From Pochonia chlamydosporia 170 (taxonomy: Eukaryota > Ascomycota > Sordariomycetes > Hypocreales > Clavicipitaceae), in NCBI RefSeq assembly GCF_001653235.2, contig NC_035790.1, positions 3,844,001-3,908,000 on the forward strand: a stretch of DNA of 64,000 nucleotides, in the 5' to 3' direction. Positions 1 through 8,644 of this stretch are shown here, piece after piece. The notes under the pieces were generated by a model that ran no database searches, was not told the DNA's origin, and saw only the letters and a program-made list of their open reading frames with translations. Within the stretch, counting starts at the first letter, position 1. Every line of letters starts with the position of its first letter. Made by a program: the position numbers and the translations under genes.

Positions 1-723
1 ACAAAGTGGGTGTCAGAGCAGCTCGTCCGCGAAGCTGGCCGCCGTGGTCTCCGCGGCTCAGTCGTTCGACCCGGATACATCCTGGGAGACTCCGAGTCTG
101 GCGTCTGCAACACCGACGACTTCCTCATCCGCATGCTCAAGGGCTGCATCCAGCTCAGCGTACGGCCCAAGATCGTCAACACGGTCAACTCCGTCCCCGT
201 CAACCATGTCGCCCGCGTAGTCGTCGCATCGGCCCTCAACCCGCTCCCCAACGGCGTACACGTCGTGCACGTCACCGGCCACCCGCGCCTCCGGATGAGC
301 GAGTACCTCTCACTGCTGGAATACTACGGCTACAAGGTCCCCGAGGTCGCCTACGACGCCTGGAAGGAAGAATTGGAGAACTACGTCTCCGCAGGTGGTC
401 CGGAGAAGGACTTGGAGCAGCACGCCCTCATGCCGCTATACCACTTCTGCGTCAATGACCTCCCTGCCAATACCCGCGCCCCCGAATTAGACGACCGCAA
501 TGCCGTCAAGATTCTCAAGGACGACGCCGAGAACTGGACTGGCATTGACGAAAGTGCCGGTTACGGCGTGGGAAGAGAGGACGTGGGCAGATATCTGCGA
601 TACCTGGCTGAGATTCGCTTCGTAGGTTGGCCGACTGGACGGGGCCGCGCGCTCCCAGAGCTCCCCTTAAGTCAGGCGCAGCTCGATGCTGCAGGATCCG
701 TAGGCGGACGAGGCGGCAAGTAA
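1..723 (+). CDS. LYS2: alpha-aminoadipate reductase large subunit, C-terminal part (5' end outside window)
   Basis: The reading frame is open from base 1 and ends at TAA 721-723, giving the last 240 residues. The segments TKWVSEQLV near the start, VVRPGYILGDSESGV and CNTDDFLIRMLKGCIQL match the C-terminal NAD(P)-binding reductase domain of Lys2, the adenylating enzyme that reduces alpha-aminoadipate to its semialdehyde in fungal lysine synthesis. In the full enzyme (about 1,400 residues) this domain follows the adenylation and carrier domains and releases the thioester-bound substrate. The visible tail ends in a Gly-rich stretch. No intron is seen in this part. The next gene starts only 234 bp downstream on the same strand. 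Family assignment is firm; everything upstream is unseen. Confidence 0.93.
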   Translation, partial: TKWVSEQLVREAGRRGLRGSVVRPGYILGDSESGVCNTDDFLIRMLKGCIQLSVRPKIVNTVNSVPVNHVARVVVASALNPLPNGVHVVHVTGHPRLRMSEYLSLLEYYGYKVPEVAYDAWKEELENYVSAGGPEKDLEQHALMPLYHFCVNDLPANTRAPELDDRNAVKILKDDAENWTGIDESAGYGVGREDVGRYLRYLAEIRFVGWPTGRGRALPELPLSQAQLDAAGSVGGRGGK

Positions 724-843
724 AATAAAAGTGTATTTAGTGACTAAAAAGCGTGTTGTCAATTTACATTTTACAAACTCTGTAACGTAAATCTGTTTAC
801 ATGTATTCAATCGTGACATGCACCAGTGACAAACATCCCCACC

Positions 844-869
844 TACCTACCTACCTAGGTAGGTAGGTA
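844..869. repeat. 26-bp perfect palindrome of CCTA/TAGG tetranucleotides
   Basis: Read outward from the centre at 856/857 (CCTAGG), every base pairs from 844 to 869: CCTA repeats on the left and TAGG repeats on the right. It lies between the LYS2 stop and the Nkp2 start, about 90 bp upstream of the latter. It could form a cruciform or hairpin, or be a bidirectional protein-binding site. Confidence 0.85.
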
Positions 870-929
870 CTTTACCTGCACTTCAACCACAACCCACCTC
901 ACGCGTCCCAAAAACATCCCCCAAACATC

Positions 930-954
930 AAACTCCAAACTCCAAACTCCAAAC
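930..954 (+). repeat. heptanucleotide repeat (AAACTCC) in the Nkp2 leader
   Basis: About 3.5 copies of AAACTCC run up to four bases before the Nkp2 ATG at 958. The A/C-rich, G-free sequence probably makes an unstructured 5' leader. Confidence 0.7.
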
Positions 955-957
955 AAA

Positions 958-1590
958 ATGGCACCCACAGAATCCGCCATCCTATCGCACTACCTCCTCA
1001 TCCCCGCGCCCCTGCAATCCATCCAAACCCTCGACCAATTCCGGTCCCTCTTCCCGCGCTCCTGGCAAGCACACCCCCAAGTGCGCCTCCTCTACCGCGA
1101 CCTCCAAGCCCAGCGGAACGCCATCATCGACACCGTCACCGAGAACATTGACGTCGAGGCCCGGCGGGGTGTGTCTATGCGGCGAGAAGTACTGCGCGTG
1201 GCACTGGAAGAGAGTAGGGATAATGATGGGGATGCAGAAGTTGAAATTGAGAGGGCGGTATGTTTCTATTCCCTACTGTATTACTGGATTGGGGATGTAG
1301 TTGAAGTTATGGAATGCTAAGAGGTGCAGCTTTTTGGGGATAAATCCGGTGCCAAACGCTCGAAATATACGCTCCGCACGGTGATTCCCGAATTAGATGG
1401 TGCGGCTGCGACGCTAGAGTCCGAGATTCAGAGACTGGAGGATGAGGAAGCGGACTTGGTGGCTGAGATACGCCAGACTGTCGACGATTTGAGTGACTTG
1501 CAGTATGGCAAGCTTTCTAACGCGCGGCTAAAGGATGGTGTTTTGGAGGGCCTCACTTCTTTACGGGATGCGTGTGCGAGTAAGACGTAA
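958..1590 (+). CDS. nkp2: inner kinetochore protein of the Cnl2/Nkp2 family
   Basis: Exons 958-1257 and 1330-1590 give 186 residues. The intron 1258-1329 has donor GTATGT and ends in CAG; the AG at 1323 would also keep frame, adding two residues, but lies too close to the branch-like GCTAAG. The N-terminus (ESAILSHYLL, then FRSLFPRSWQAHPQVRLLYRDLQ-type spacing) matches the Cnl2/Nkp2 family, and residues after the splice form a coiled coil rich in E/L. Nkp2 pairs with Nkp1 and docks on the COMA/CENP-OPQU part of the constitutive centromere-associated network. The gene ends convergent with the thioredoxin-like gene. Fta7, another subunit of the same network, is encoded 2 kb away. Confidence is high for the family and moderate for the exact acceptor. 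Confidence 0.85.
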
Positions 1591-1838
1591 CTACAGGCAT
1601 TGGATACCAAAAAACGATAAGAGTAAGTCGCTGCTATTGTTGATTTTGGAAACAACAAAAAATCTACATCCAAAATTACACATCCGCCTCCTTTATGGAT
1701 ATCCTGTCATTTTCCACCTTTTCCCCCTGAAGCCGTAATATGCCACGTTTCTCCTGCAAATCATATACCTAACACAAGTCGTAGTTGAAAACCAAGGAAT
1801 TATTACCACGTCGCGAGCTCCCCATGAGACGAAAAAGC

Positions 1839-2724
1839 TTACTGAGCTCGGCGTTGGCCAGGAGCACCAGCGCGAGGACCAGCGCCACCGGGTGCACCAG
1901 CACCAGGCTGAAGTCGGTTACCCATCATGCTTCGGCTTGCAAAGGACACAATCAACATGAAGAGCCAGTTGGGGACGAGGCCAAATGCCCACATGATGTA
2001 ACCGTAGGGGACGGACAGACCCAGCTCAGTGACCTTGCCGTTGAAGGGGTGGAACCACGAATCGAGGAGCACAAAGCCGGCCTTCTCCTTGTCGGCAGTC
2101 CTGAGCTTGACGAGGTCATCGGACGTGGTGGACGTAAGGTTCAGTCGCTTCTTGTAGATGTCCACGGGCGCGGGGGCAGGAAGCATGTTGAAGGACCAGA
2201 CGGTTCCGGCGCCGGCGGACCACGCATTACACAGGATAGGCTGGTCGTCACAGTTGAGCATGCCCATGTGCGGAGAGCCAGGGAGGATGGCGAACTTGGC
2301 GGCCGTTTCGTTGAAGGCCTGCTCAACGTTGCCGCAGTGGCCTACCATACGTTAGCCCGAATACAAAACACTTGCTCAAATCTGTGTGAAGTTGTTATTT
2401 CTCCAACGCAATAAAAAACTCACCGTAACACGTCTTGTTGCGACCAGACACCAAAACCCACCACTCCGTAGGCACAGTAGCCCCCGGAGCAACAGGCTCG
2501 TACAGCGTGTCCTTCCAGTTCTCCAGCGTCAAGGTCGACATCTTCATGCTGCCCAGCTTGGCCTCCAGCGCCGCCACGGGATCATGCGAACCCGGGTTAG
2601 GAACATACGAGCCAATCTTGTCCATGAAGGTCTGGAACTGCGCCTTGTACTGGCCAAGGGGATCTTGCTGGGCGGACGCCAGGAGTGGCAGGGCCGCGAC
2701 GACGGCAGAAGCAGAGAAGCGCAT
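1839..2724 (-). CDS. secretory-pathway thioredoxin-fold membrane protein
   Basis: Exons (minus) 2724-2424 and 2341-1839, intron 2342-2423 (donor GTGAGT, acceptor TAG), give 267 residues. A signal peptide ends near SAQ (residue 19). The centre reads TEWWVLVSG then CYGHC across the splice, followed by LNCDDQPILC, the arrangement of a thioredoxin/PDI domain, although the active-site spacing is C-x3-C rather than C-x2-C. A hydrophobic segment (GYIMWAFGLVPNWLFMLIV) near residue 225 is a likely membrane anchor, followed by a Gly/Pro/Ala-rich tail. Homologues I recall in Pezizomycotina are unnamed or mislabelled peptidyl-tRNA hydrolase. In the tail (1840-1915) a second frame is also open and hydrophobic, so the C-terminus depends on this sequence being free of indels. 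ER redox function is inference. Confidence 0.75.
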
Positions 2725-3547
2725 CGTTGCTGGATTTTTGGCGCGTGAATCAAGAAAGTCGATACGGTGTCTGGTGAGAAGAGAAAGAACACGTTGCCTG
2801 CGATGAAAAGGGAAATGAGATGAAGTGGAAAATTGCAGACGGAGTGTCGGAGAGACAGGTTGCGCAAATGTGTCTGGTCGAGTGGCGGCGCGATGGGTTG
2901 CAGGTGCAGGGGCTCAGGCGGAGTTTAATCTAGTTATGCGCTCTGCCTGGTTTGGGGGTCGTGGAGAAGAGCTTGATGGAAGCAGAGAGCTCGAGGTGAA
3001 TTGGTTTCGCCTAGCAACGATGCTGTGCAGTGGATTGGGGGTTGACGTAAGGGATGTGGTTGGCTGGAAGGGGTGACGGAAAGCCAATCATTGGATGGGT
3101 AGCCATTGCGGGCAGTGTTAGTGGTCGGCGTGGGTTCTGCAGTGCGACAGGTTTGGTGACAAGCAGTGGACAGGGAATGTGGGGCGGATGGGGAAGTCAA
3201 TCTTGAATATTGAATTGACATCAGGCTAATAGGGACCTTTTGCAGCGTTCCGTTCATTTCATCTTGACTTGCATTAATCACGGCCAATGAATACATGTTC
3301 ACAAAACAATTGACATCTTTTACTTATTGAGTCTTTGCATGTTCTGACTCTGCATATATTACGTCGGCATTGGTACGACCACGAACCAGCAGTTCGCATC
3401 ACCCAGCTCACGTGGGGCTCCTTAAGCACACAGTCCATCATCATCAACGCCACTATCTACTACTTACATCCACGCTTCTCAACTCCAGACAACCCAAACA
3501 ATGACACCCCAAAAAACATCATCATAGCCTCAGCGCAGTAATCACAA
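2725..3547. other. divergent promoter region
   Basis: This 823-bp gap separates the start of the thioredoxin-like gene (minus) from Fta7 (plus) and so must hold both promoters. Short open frames here look random. No motif is clear enough to annotate. Confidence 0.6.
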
Positions 3548-4792
3548 ATGGTACCCTCAACCCTCACCACCCGTCAACCACCTCAACTAACCCTCCAAAG
3601 GCACCAGACCCCCCCAAGCGCAAACGCGGTCGTCCATCCAACGCGTCCAAACTCCTCGAAGCCCAAAGCAGCGCCGCACAACCCCGAAAAAGCTCCTCCA
3701 ACAACACCCAACGCAAGCGCACGCAGTCCTCCCTCCGCGAAAGCTGGGCCTCGTCAACAGCCCAAGACAGACCGACAAAACGTCCTCGCGAAACACAACC
3801 CGCAGCCGTCATCGGCCGTCGCGGCATCCCCCAACCCAACCACCCTCAACATCAGCCAGACGATAATGAACAATCCCGACCACCGCTCGCGTCCCCCGAA
3901 AAACCCTACGTCCACGTCGCCCCTCACACCCGACGCGTCCGCCAATCCGCCATCGAATCAAAATGGACTCCCCTGACCAACGCCTCCCTAACCGCCGTCT
4001 CAACAACCCTCCAGTACGCACAGCGTCCCATCCTCCAACGCCTGTCGGACTCACACCTCCGCCGGACGCACACCTCCTCCGCCCTGCGGCAGATATCGCA
4101 CCGCATCGCGCGCAAAATCTCCCGCGGCCTGCCCTTCCCGCCGGCGAGCATGCCCGCGCCCGTGGGCCGCGCGCCGCTGCAGAGCGACGCGGGACGTGAG
4201 GTGGAGCTTAACTTCGAGAGCGTCCTGGATGGGAAGCTCAATCTCGAGAGGCAGCTGGAGCCGGCGCTGGATGGGCTCGAGGTCCTGCGCAGGGAGAAGG
4301 AGGCCATGGAGGAGGAGCTGGAGCAGGACTACGAGACGTTGAGGAACTTGGAGGCCGATGCGAGGGACCAGGCTAGGGATAAGAGGAGGCTGCTTAAGAA
4401 GGCGCATGTTTTTACGCCGGCGCCGTCGGTGAAGAGGGAGGATGGGGGGGAGGGCGTCAAGGAGAATGATGGGTTTTTGTTTACTAGGGATGCGGCGACG
4501 GCGGCGGGGAGTGCGTTTACTGTGAGTTTCTACTACCCTGCTTCTTTTGACTAATTTGGAGACGGCGTTGGTGGGGATATTTTACTGATGATGAGTGTGG
4601 CAGGGCGTTCAAAATGATGGTGAAATGCACGACTTGGCAGTGCAATTGAGTCATCATGTTGACAGTATACGGGGCAATTTGGAGCAGACGGAGGGCATTT
4701 TGCCCATGGTGACGAGGAGCAAGGCTGCGCTGAGGGCGGTGCTGTTAAAGTATGTGGATCAGAGGACGTATGAGCGGGCTGTTTTGGGGTAA
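3548..4792 (+). CDS. fta7: kinetochore protein Fta7 / CENP-Q (Okp1-like)
   Basis: Proposed exons are 3548-3550, 3601-4521 and 4604-4792 (370 residues). The frame carrying the protein has no ATG upstream and meets a stop at 3502-3504. The only sensible start is ATG 3548 joined across a 50-nt intron (3551-3600, branch CTAAC, acceptor AAAG), giving MAPDPPKRKRGRPSN. The second intron 4522-4603 has donor GTGAGT and acceptor CAG. Residues 7-15 hold an AT-hook (RGRP core). From KWTPLTNASL onward the pattern of fungal CENP-Q follows: LQYAQRPILQRLS, then RKISRGLPFPPASMP, then a long coiled coil ending RRLLKKAHVF. CENP-Q/Okp1 is a COMA subunit linking centromeric chromatin to the outer kinetochore. Family certainty is high; the one-codon first exon is inferred and its GTACCC donor is not ideal. 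Confidence 0.82.
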
Positions 4793-5203
4793 TTTAAGCC
4801 ATTGCAGAAATGGATGGTTTTGTCTCATGTTGCAGAGTTGTATACATTGGATTGAAATACTTGGGGTGCAATGGTTGGGCCAAGGGAAAACGAGAGGCGC
4901 TGGTGGATGTTTTGCATTTTGCGATGGAAACGTACATGGTGGGGTTGTGCGCAGCCTCTATGAATGAATTACGAATTTATGACCTGACCGCACTGCCATT
5001 TATCTACATTATACGTGGAAGAGGTTCTGATATCACATCGTACATCACACAGTGCATACTGGAGCTTAATATTTCTAGACCCATCTTGTTGTATTCGGTC
5101 TCCATATCTGGCCGACCATTTTTATAGCTAGCTCATTTTGGAGCGCAATCAAAAAGGTACCAATTCAGACGAGTCTAGTTACCAAACCAAGAGGTCAAGA
5201 CAT
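4793..5203. other. convergent 3' region of Fta7 and cyclophilin
   Basis: This 411-bp space lies between two convergent stop codons and should contain both 3' UTRs. No gene is seen. Confidence 0.6.
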
Positions 5204-5976
5204 TTACAGCTGACCGCTCTTGTCAATCTTGATAGACTTCTTGGTCTTGCCGGAGCCGCTGCCGAAGGACTCAATCTTCTTGACAACGTCCAGACCCTCG
5301 GTGACCTCACCGAAGACAACGTGCTTGCCATCGAGCCACGAGGTGACAACGGTGGTGATGAAGAACTGGGATCCGTTGCTGCAAAATACAAGTTAGTCCT
5401 ATGGTGTCCTTTGCCAATTGGCTAGACAGTAGGGAGGAAAGAGGTGCACGACGTACGTGTTGGGGCCGGCGTTGGCCATGGACAGCAGACCAGGCTTGGT
5501 GTGCTTCAGCTTGAAGTTCTCGTCGGCGAACTTCTCACCATAGATGGACTTGCCACCAGTGCCCTAAGAGGTTGTTAGTACACAGACTCTGCGTTGAAGT
5601 GAGGGAGCCTGTAGTGCTAGCTGCCGGGAGCTAGTCCCCCCGCCGTTGCCAAGGGCCGCAACGGTAAACAAAGAAGAAGAAAAACACTTACGTTGTGGTT
5701 GGTAAAGTCACCACCCTGAAGCATAAAGTCGGGAATGACACGGTGGAAAGAAGAGCCGGCATAGCCAAAGCCCTTCTCACCAGTAGCGAGAGCGCGGAAG
5801 TTCTCGGCAGTCTTGGGGACTACATCGTTGTAGAGCTTGAAGACGATGCGGCCAAGGGGAGCTACAAGAGAGCTTCATCGTCAGCCATCAATTGTTTCCT
5901 CATTTCGCAGGCAATCAACAAGGTAAAACTTACCGCCGTCGGCGGAGACGTCAAAGTAGACCTGGGGTTGGGCCAT
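5204..5976 (-). CDS. cpr1: cyclophilin A, cytosolic peptidyl-prolyl cis-trans isomerase
   Basis: Four exons on the minus strand (5976-5934, 5861-5692, 5563-5457, 5378-5204) join to exactly 164 residues, the usual cyclophilin A size. Introns are 5862-5933, 5564-5691 and 5379-5456, with donors GTAAGT, GTAAGT and GTACGT. The protein shows the canonical core: [16 protein letters not shown] with the catalytic Arg, then NGSQFFITT, then [14 protein letters not shown] with the Trp that contacts cyclosporin A. There is no signal peptide or extra domain, so it should be the abundant cytosolic/nuclear form. It isomerises Xaa-Pro bonds and is the expected cyclosporin receptor. It converges with Fta7 and has 1.65 kb of free sequence upstream. 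Confidence 0.97.
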
Positions 5977-7627
5977 GATGTCCGATTTGATGCGAATGGA
6001 TGGAAGATTTGGTTCAATGGAGGGGGATGTTGATGAAGGAGGGAAATCTCGAATGGAGGGGAAGCAAGTGAGGGGTCAAACGTCATTAAGATGCTGGCGG
6101 GGGATTGGCAGAAAAACATTGCAACGGATCAAAAACATGGTTGCTGGTGGGAGCAGCCGGCAGCTCTTGTGCCAATCAGCTTTCTTTGTTGCGTGGACCT
6201 TTGGTTTCATGCTGCCACCGCCACCATCTGGTTGGGTGAGCTGAGCTGAGCTCCTTCTTTGTGCTTCGATTGACGTACATGAGGTACGTAACGAATCCGC
6301 AGGGTCAGTCAGCTGCGATTTGGCAGAAGCGTCAATTGACGCCATTCAGGTGCATTGGTTCATGTTGAGAAACGTCGCCCAATGTACATGCTGTGATGTA
6401 ATTTCTACAAGCAGATACGGTACAGTACAGGACAGCCAGGCAGCAGAAGCCCAACTGGATGGAGGGTTGAGCTCCCGTTGCGGCCGCCATTCTTGCCGGA
6501 GCTGTCAAAGCTACTATCCGAATATGGGTACAGTGCGAGTACGGCAAACTTCAACAGCTTCTTGAGTTGCACAGTACGCATGTCACAGCCAAATGACCCT
6601 TTATCCCCCAGGCTGGTCAGATATATACACGTCAGAAGCTAATTTGAGACACATGCACTTCATGTAAATTGCAAGTTTCTCTGCTGGCCAATCCTCCTGT
6701 GCAGCCACGTCTGCTGTCCCAGCTCTCGAGGAGGTCTTTGTGTGTGCCCCTCAGCATCTCATGCCGCGCGTTTGATCGTCCGCGTACATGCCGTACCATC
6801 AATGCTCCAAATATAGCGACGTGGAAACACGTTTCCGCCGTCCATAACCCAAATGCCGGTCAATTCGTATTGTTACCGTGATCGAAATACATAGTCCCTC
6901 CACATTTGTCGCAGGGCCGACACAGTCTGCCGCATCTGGCCTTGGCCGCCGAGACAAGAGCGCGCCAGACATCTTGCATCCACCATGCACACTGATTGTC
7001 AGATCACCCATCGATGCCAATAACATGGCACCCAGCATAGTAAAGCATTTTCCGCCATTCCACAGCATTTATTCTCGAGATCAAGTCATGCGGACCAAGA
7101 TAAAATACATATATACATACACACGAAAGTAATAGAAGAAAGCACCCTCCATCCGAGATCCAAAGACTCCCCAGCTGACAGCATGTCTTGCGACAAGAGC
7201 CCACACCGCCGACCCATATCAAGCGCCGGGTGGTCCGTTAATACATGCCACGAGGCTGTTTTGGCATCTCAAGCAAAATCAACGAGATAATGAACCATTG
7301 TTGTCCTTGTCCCTAGGCAAAGGCACGAGCGATTGGCTTTGCATAGATTGTTGAATTGATATCATATAAAACCCACGGTACAAAAGATCCGTAATTTTGC
7401 CCTATGGAGACGTGAAAAATAAATGCTGTCCTCCTCTTCTATATCCGGTTTCTTCCCCTCAACATAAGGCCGGCATGAAACAAACAAGTGCCTATTTCCT
7501 CCACCATGCCGCCGAGAAATCCGCTCCCATGACATGCAAATGGCTCCCAAAAGAAAATCAAGTGAAATTCATCATCCGCCCTTTTTGCTTTTGGCCTTGG
7601 TTGTCCTGCAACATCACTGGCTAAAGT
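5977..7627. other. gene-free region upstream of cyclophilin
   Basis: 1.65 kb between the cyclophilin start and the wall-protein stop, both minus strand. It holds the cyclophilin promoter and the wall-protein 3' end. A GGTACAGTACAGG element occurs near 6419. Open frames are short and overlap on both strands; none looks coding. Confidence 0.55.
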
Positions 7628-8644
7628 TTAGCGGCGGAGACGAGCGAAACCAGAGGGCTTAGCCGAGCCGCTGGTGTGGGTGCCGTTGCCAGTGGGGTAG
7701 GGGACAACGGTAACGGTGCGCTGGAGAGTAGTCGTCTCATCAGGGCAGTCAGAAGAAGCGGGAGCCTCCTCACTGGCAGTAGGCTTGTTGCCAGCTGGTT
7801 GAGTAACAGAGGGTTGCTCAATACCGGCGCCGGTGGCATCAGAGCCGCCGCCAATGGTCACGTAGACAGTGGAAGCAGGGGCGGTGACGGTCTCCTTGAC
7901 AGTGACAGTAGAGCCAGCACAGTCACAGCTGCCACCGTTGCCTCCGCTACCTCCGTTTCCACCATTGCCTCCAGCTGGGCCCGTGGGATGAGTTCGGGAG
8001 ACAGTGATAGTGCGGGTGATCTTGGTGGTCGCAGTTGTGGTGGTCGTCTGGTCGGTACCAGTGGCATCAGCAGTTGCCTGGGAGCAAGGAACAGTGATGG
8101 TCTTCTGGACGGTGACGGGAACAACGGTGGTGGCGACGGAGGCACTAGAGCCAGTTCCAAGAGTCATGGTCACGGTCTTGGAGGTGACAACAGGAGTGAC
8201 CTTGGTAGTCATGCTGGGCTGGGTCACGGGCTCGACGGAAGAGGCATTGGCGGGACGAGTTGGCTGAATAGCTGTTGTAATCACGGTCGGAGACAGAGTT
8301 GAGCCAGTGAGACCGCCGGTAGAAGCCTTGGCAATGACTGAAGATGAGATCTTGGGAACGTCGGACACGGGGCAGACGGTCGTGGTCAGGACAATGGTGT
8401 CAGTAACAACCATGGTGGTCTTCTGGGACTCGGGCAGAGTGGCAATGCCGGTAGGATGGGCCGGGCAGTTGGTGACAGTAGGAGCACAGCTAGTAATAGT
8501 GTGAACCTGGGTTGTCTTGATGGTCAAGGTTGTCAAGTTTTCGGTAGCGGTAGCATTGCCACGAGGGAAGTGCAGGTGTCGTCCTGGGGAATAGGCGGAG
8601 GCGACAGCGGCCAACATGCCGAGAGCAGCAACAGTAGACTTCAT
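7628..8644 (-). CDS. secreted Thr-rich cell-wall type glycoprotein
   Basis: A single-exon frame of 338 residues begins MKSTVAALGMLAAVASAYSP, a clear signal peptide cut near residue 17. The mature protein is dominated by Thr, Ser, Val and Pro, with repeated TVT/TTT patches suited to O-mannosylation, and an early block with VHTITSCAPTVTNCP and TTTVCPVSD, a Cys arrangement common in fungal wall proteins. A Gly/Asn linker (about residues 222-235) precedes SCDCAGSTVTV and another Thr-rich section. The C-terminus is basic (FARLRR) with no hydrophobic GPI tail, so attachment by GPI is unlikely. A long antisense open frame at 7676-8302 is a shadow of the biased composition. A structural wall or surface role is inference. 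It has an unusually long 4.1 kb upstream region. Confidence 0.8.
   Translation of the reverse strand: MKSTVAALGMLAAVASAYSPGRHLHFPRGNATATENLTTLTIKTTQVHTITSCAPTVTNCPAHPTGIATLPESQKTTMVVTDTIVLTTTVCPVSDVPKISSSVIAKASTGGLTGSTLSPTVITTAIQPTRPANASSVEPVTQPSMTTKVTPVVTSKTVTMTLGTGSSASVATTVVPVTVQKTITVPCSQATADATGTDQTTTTTATTKITRTITVSRTHPTGPAGGNGGNGGSGGNGGSCDCAGSTVTVKETVTAPASTVYVTIGGGSDATGAGIEQPSVTQPAGNKPTASEEAPASSDCPDETTTLQRTVTVVPYPTGNGTHTSGSAKPSGFARLRR

Noticed and set aside
3501..3527. ATG at 3501 as the Fta7 start
   Set aside because: Its frame stops after eight codons and it is not in the CENP-Q frame.
7676..8302. 208-codon plus frame rich in Gly/Ser
   Set aside because: It is the antisense shadow of the Thr-rich wall-protein gene.
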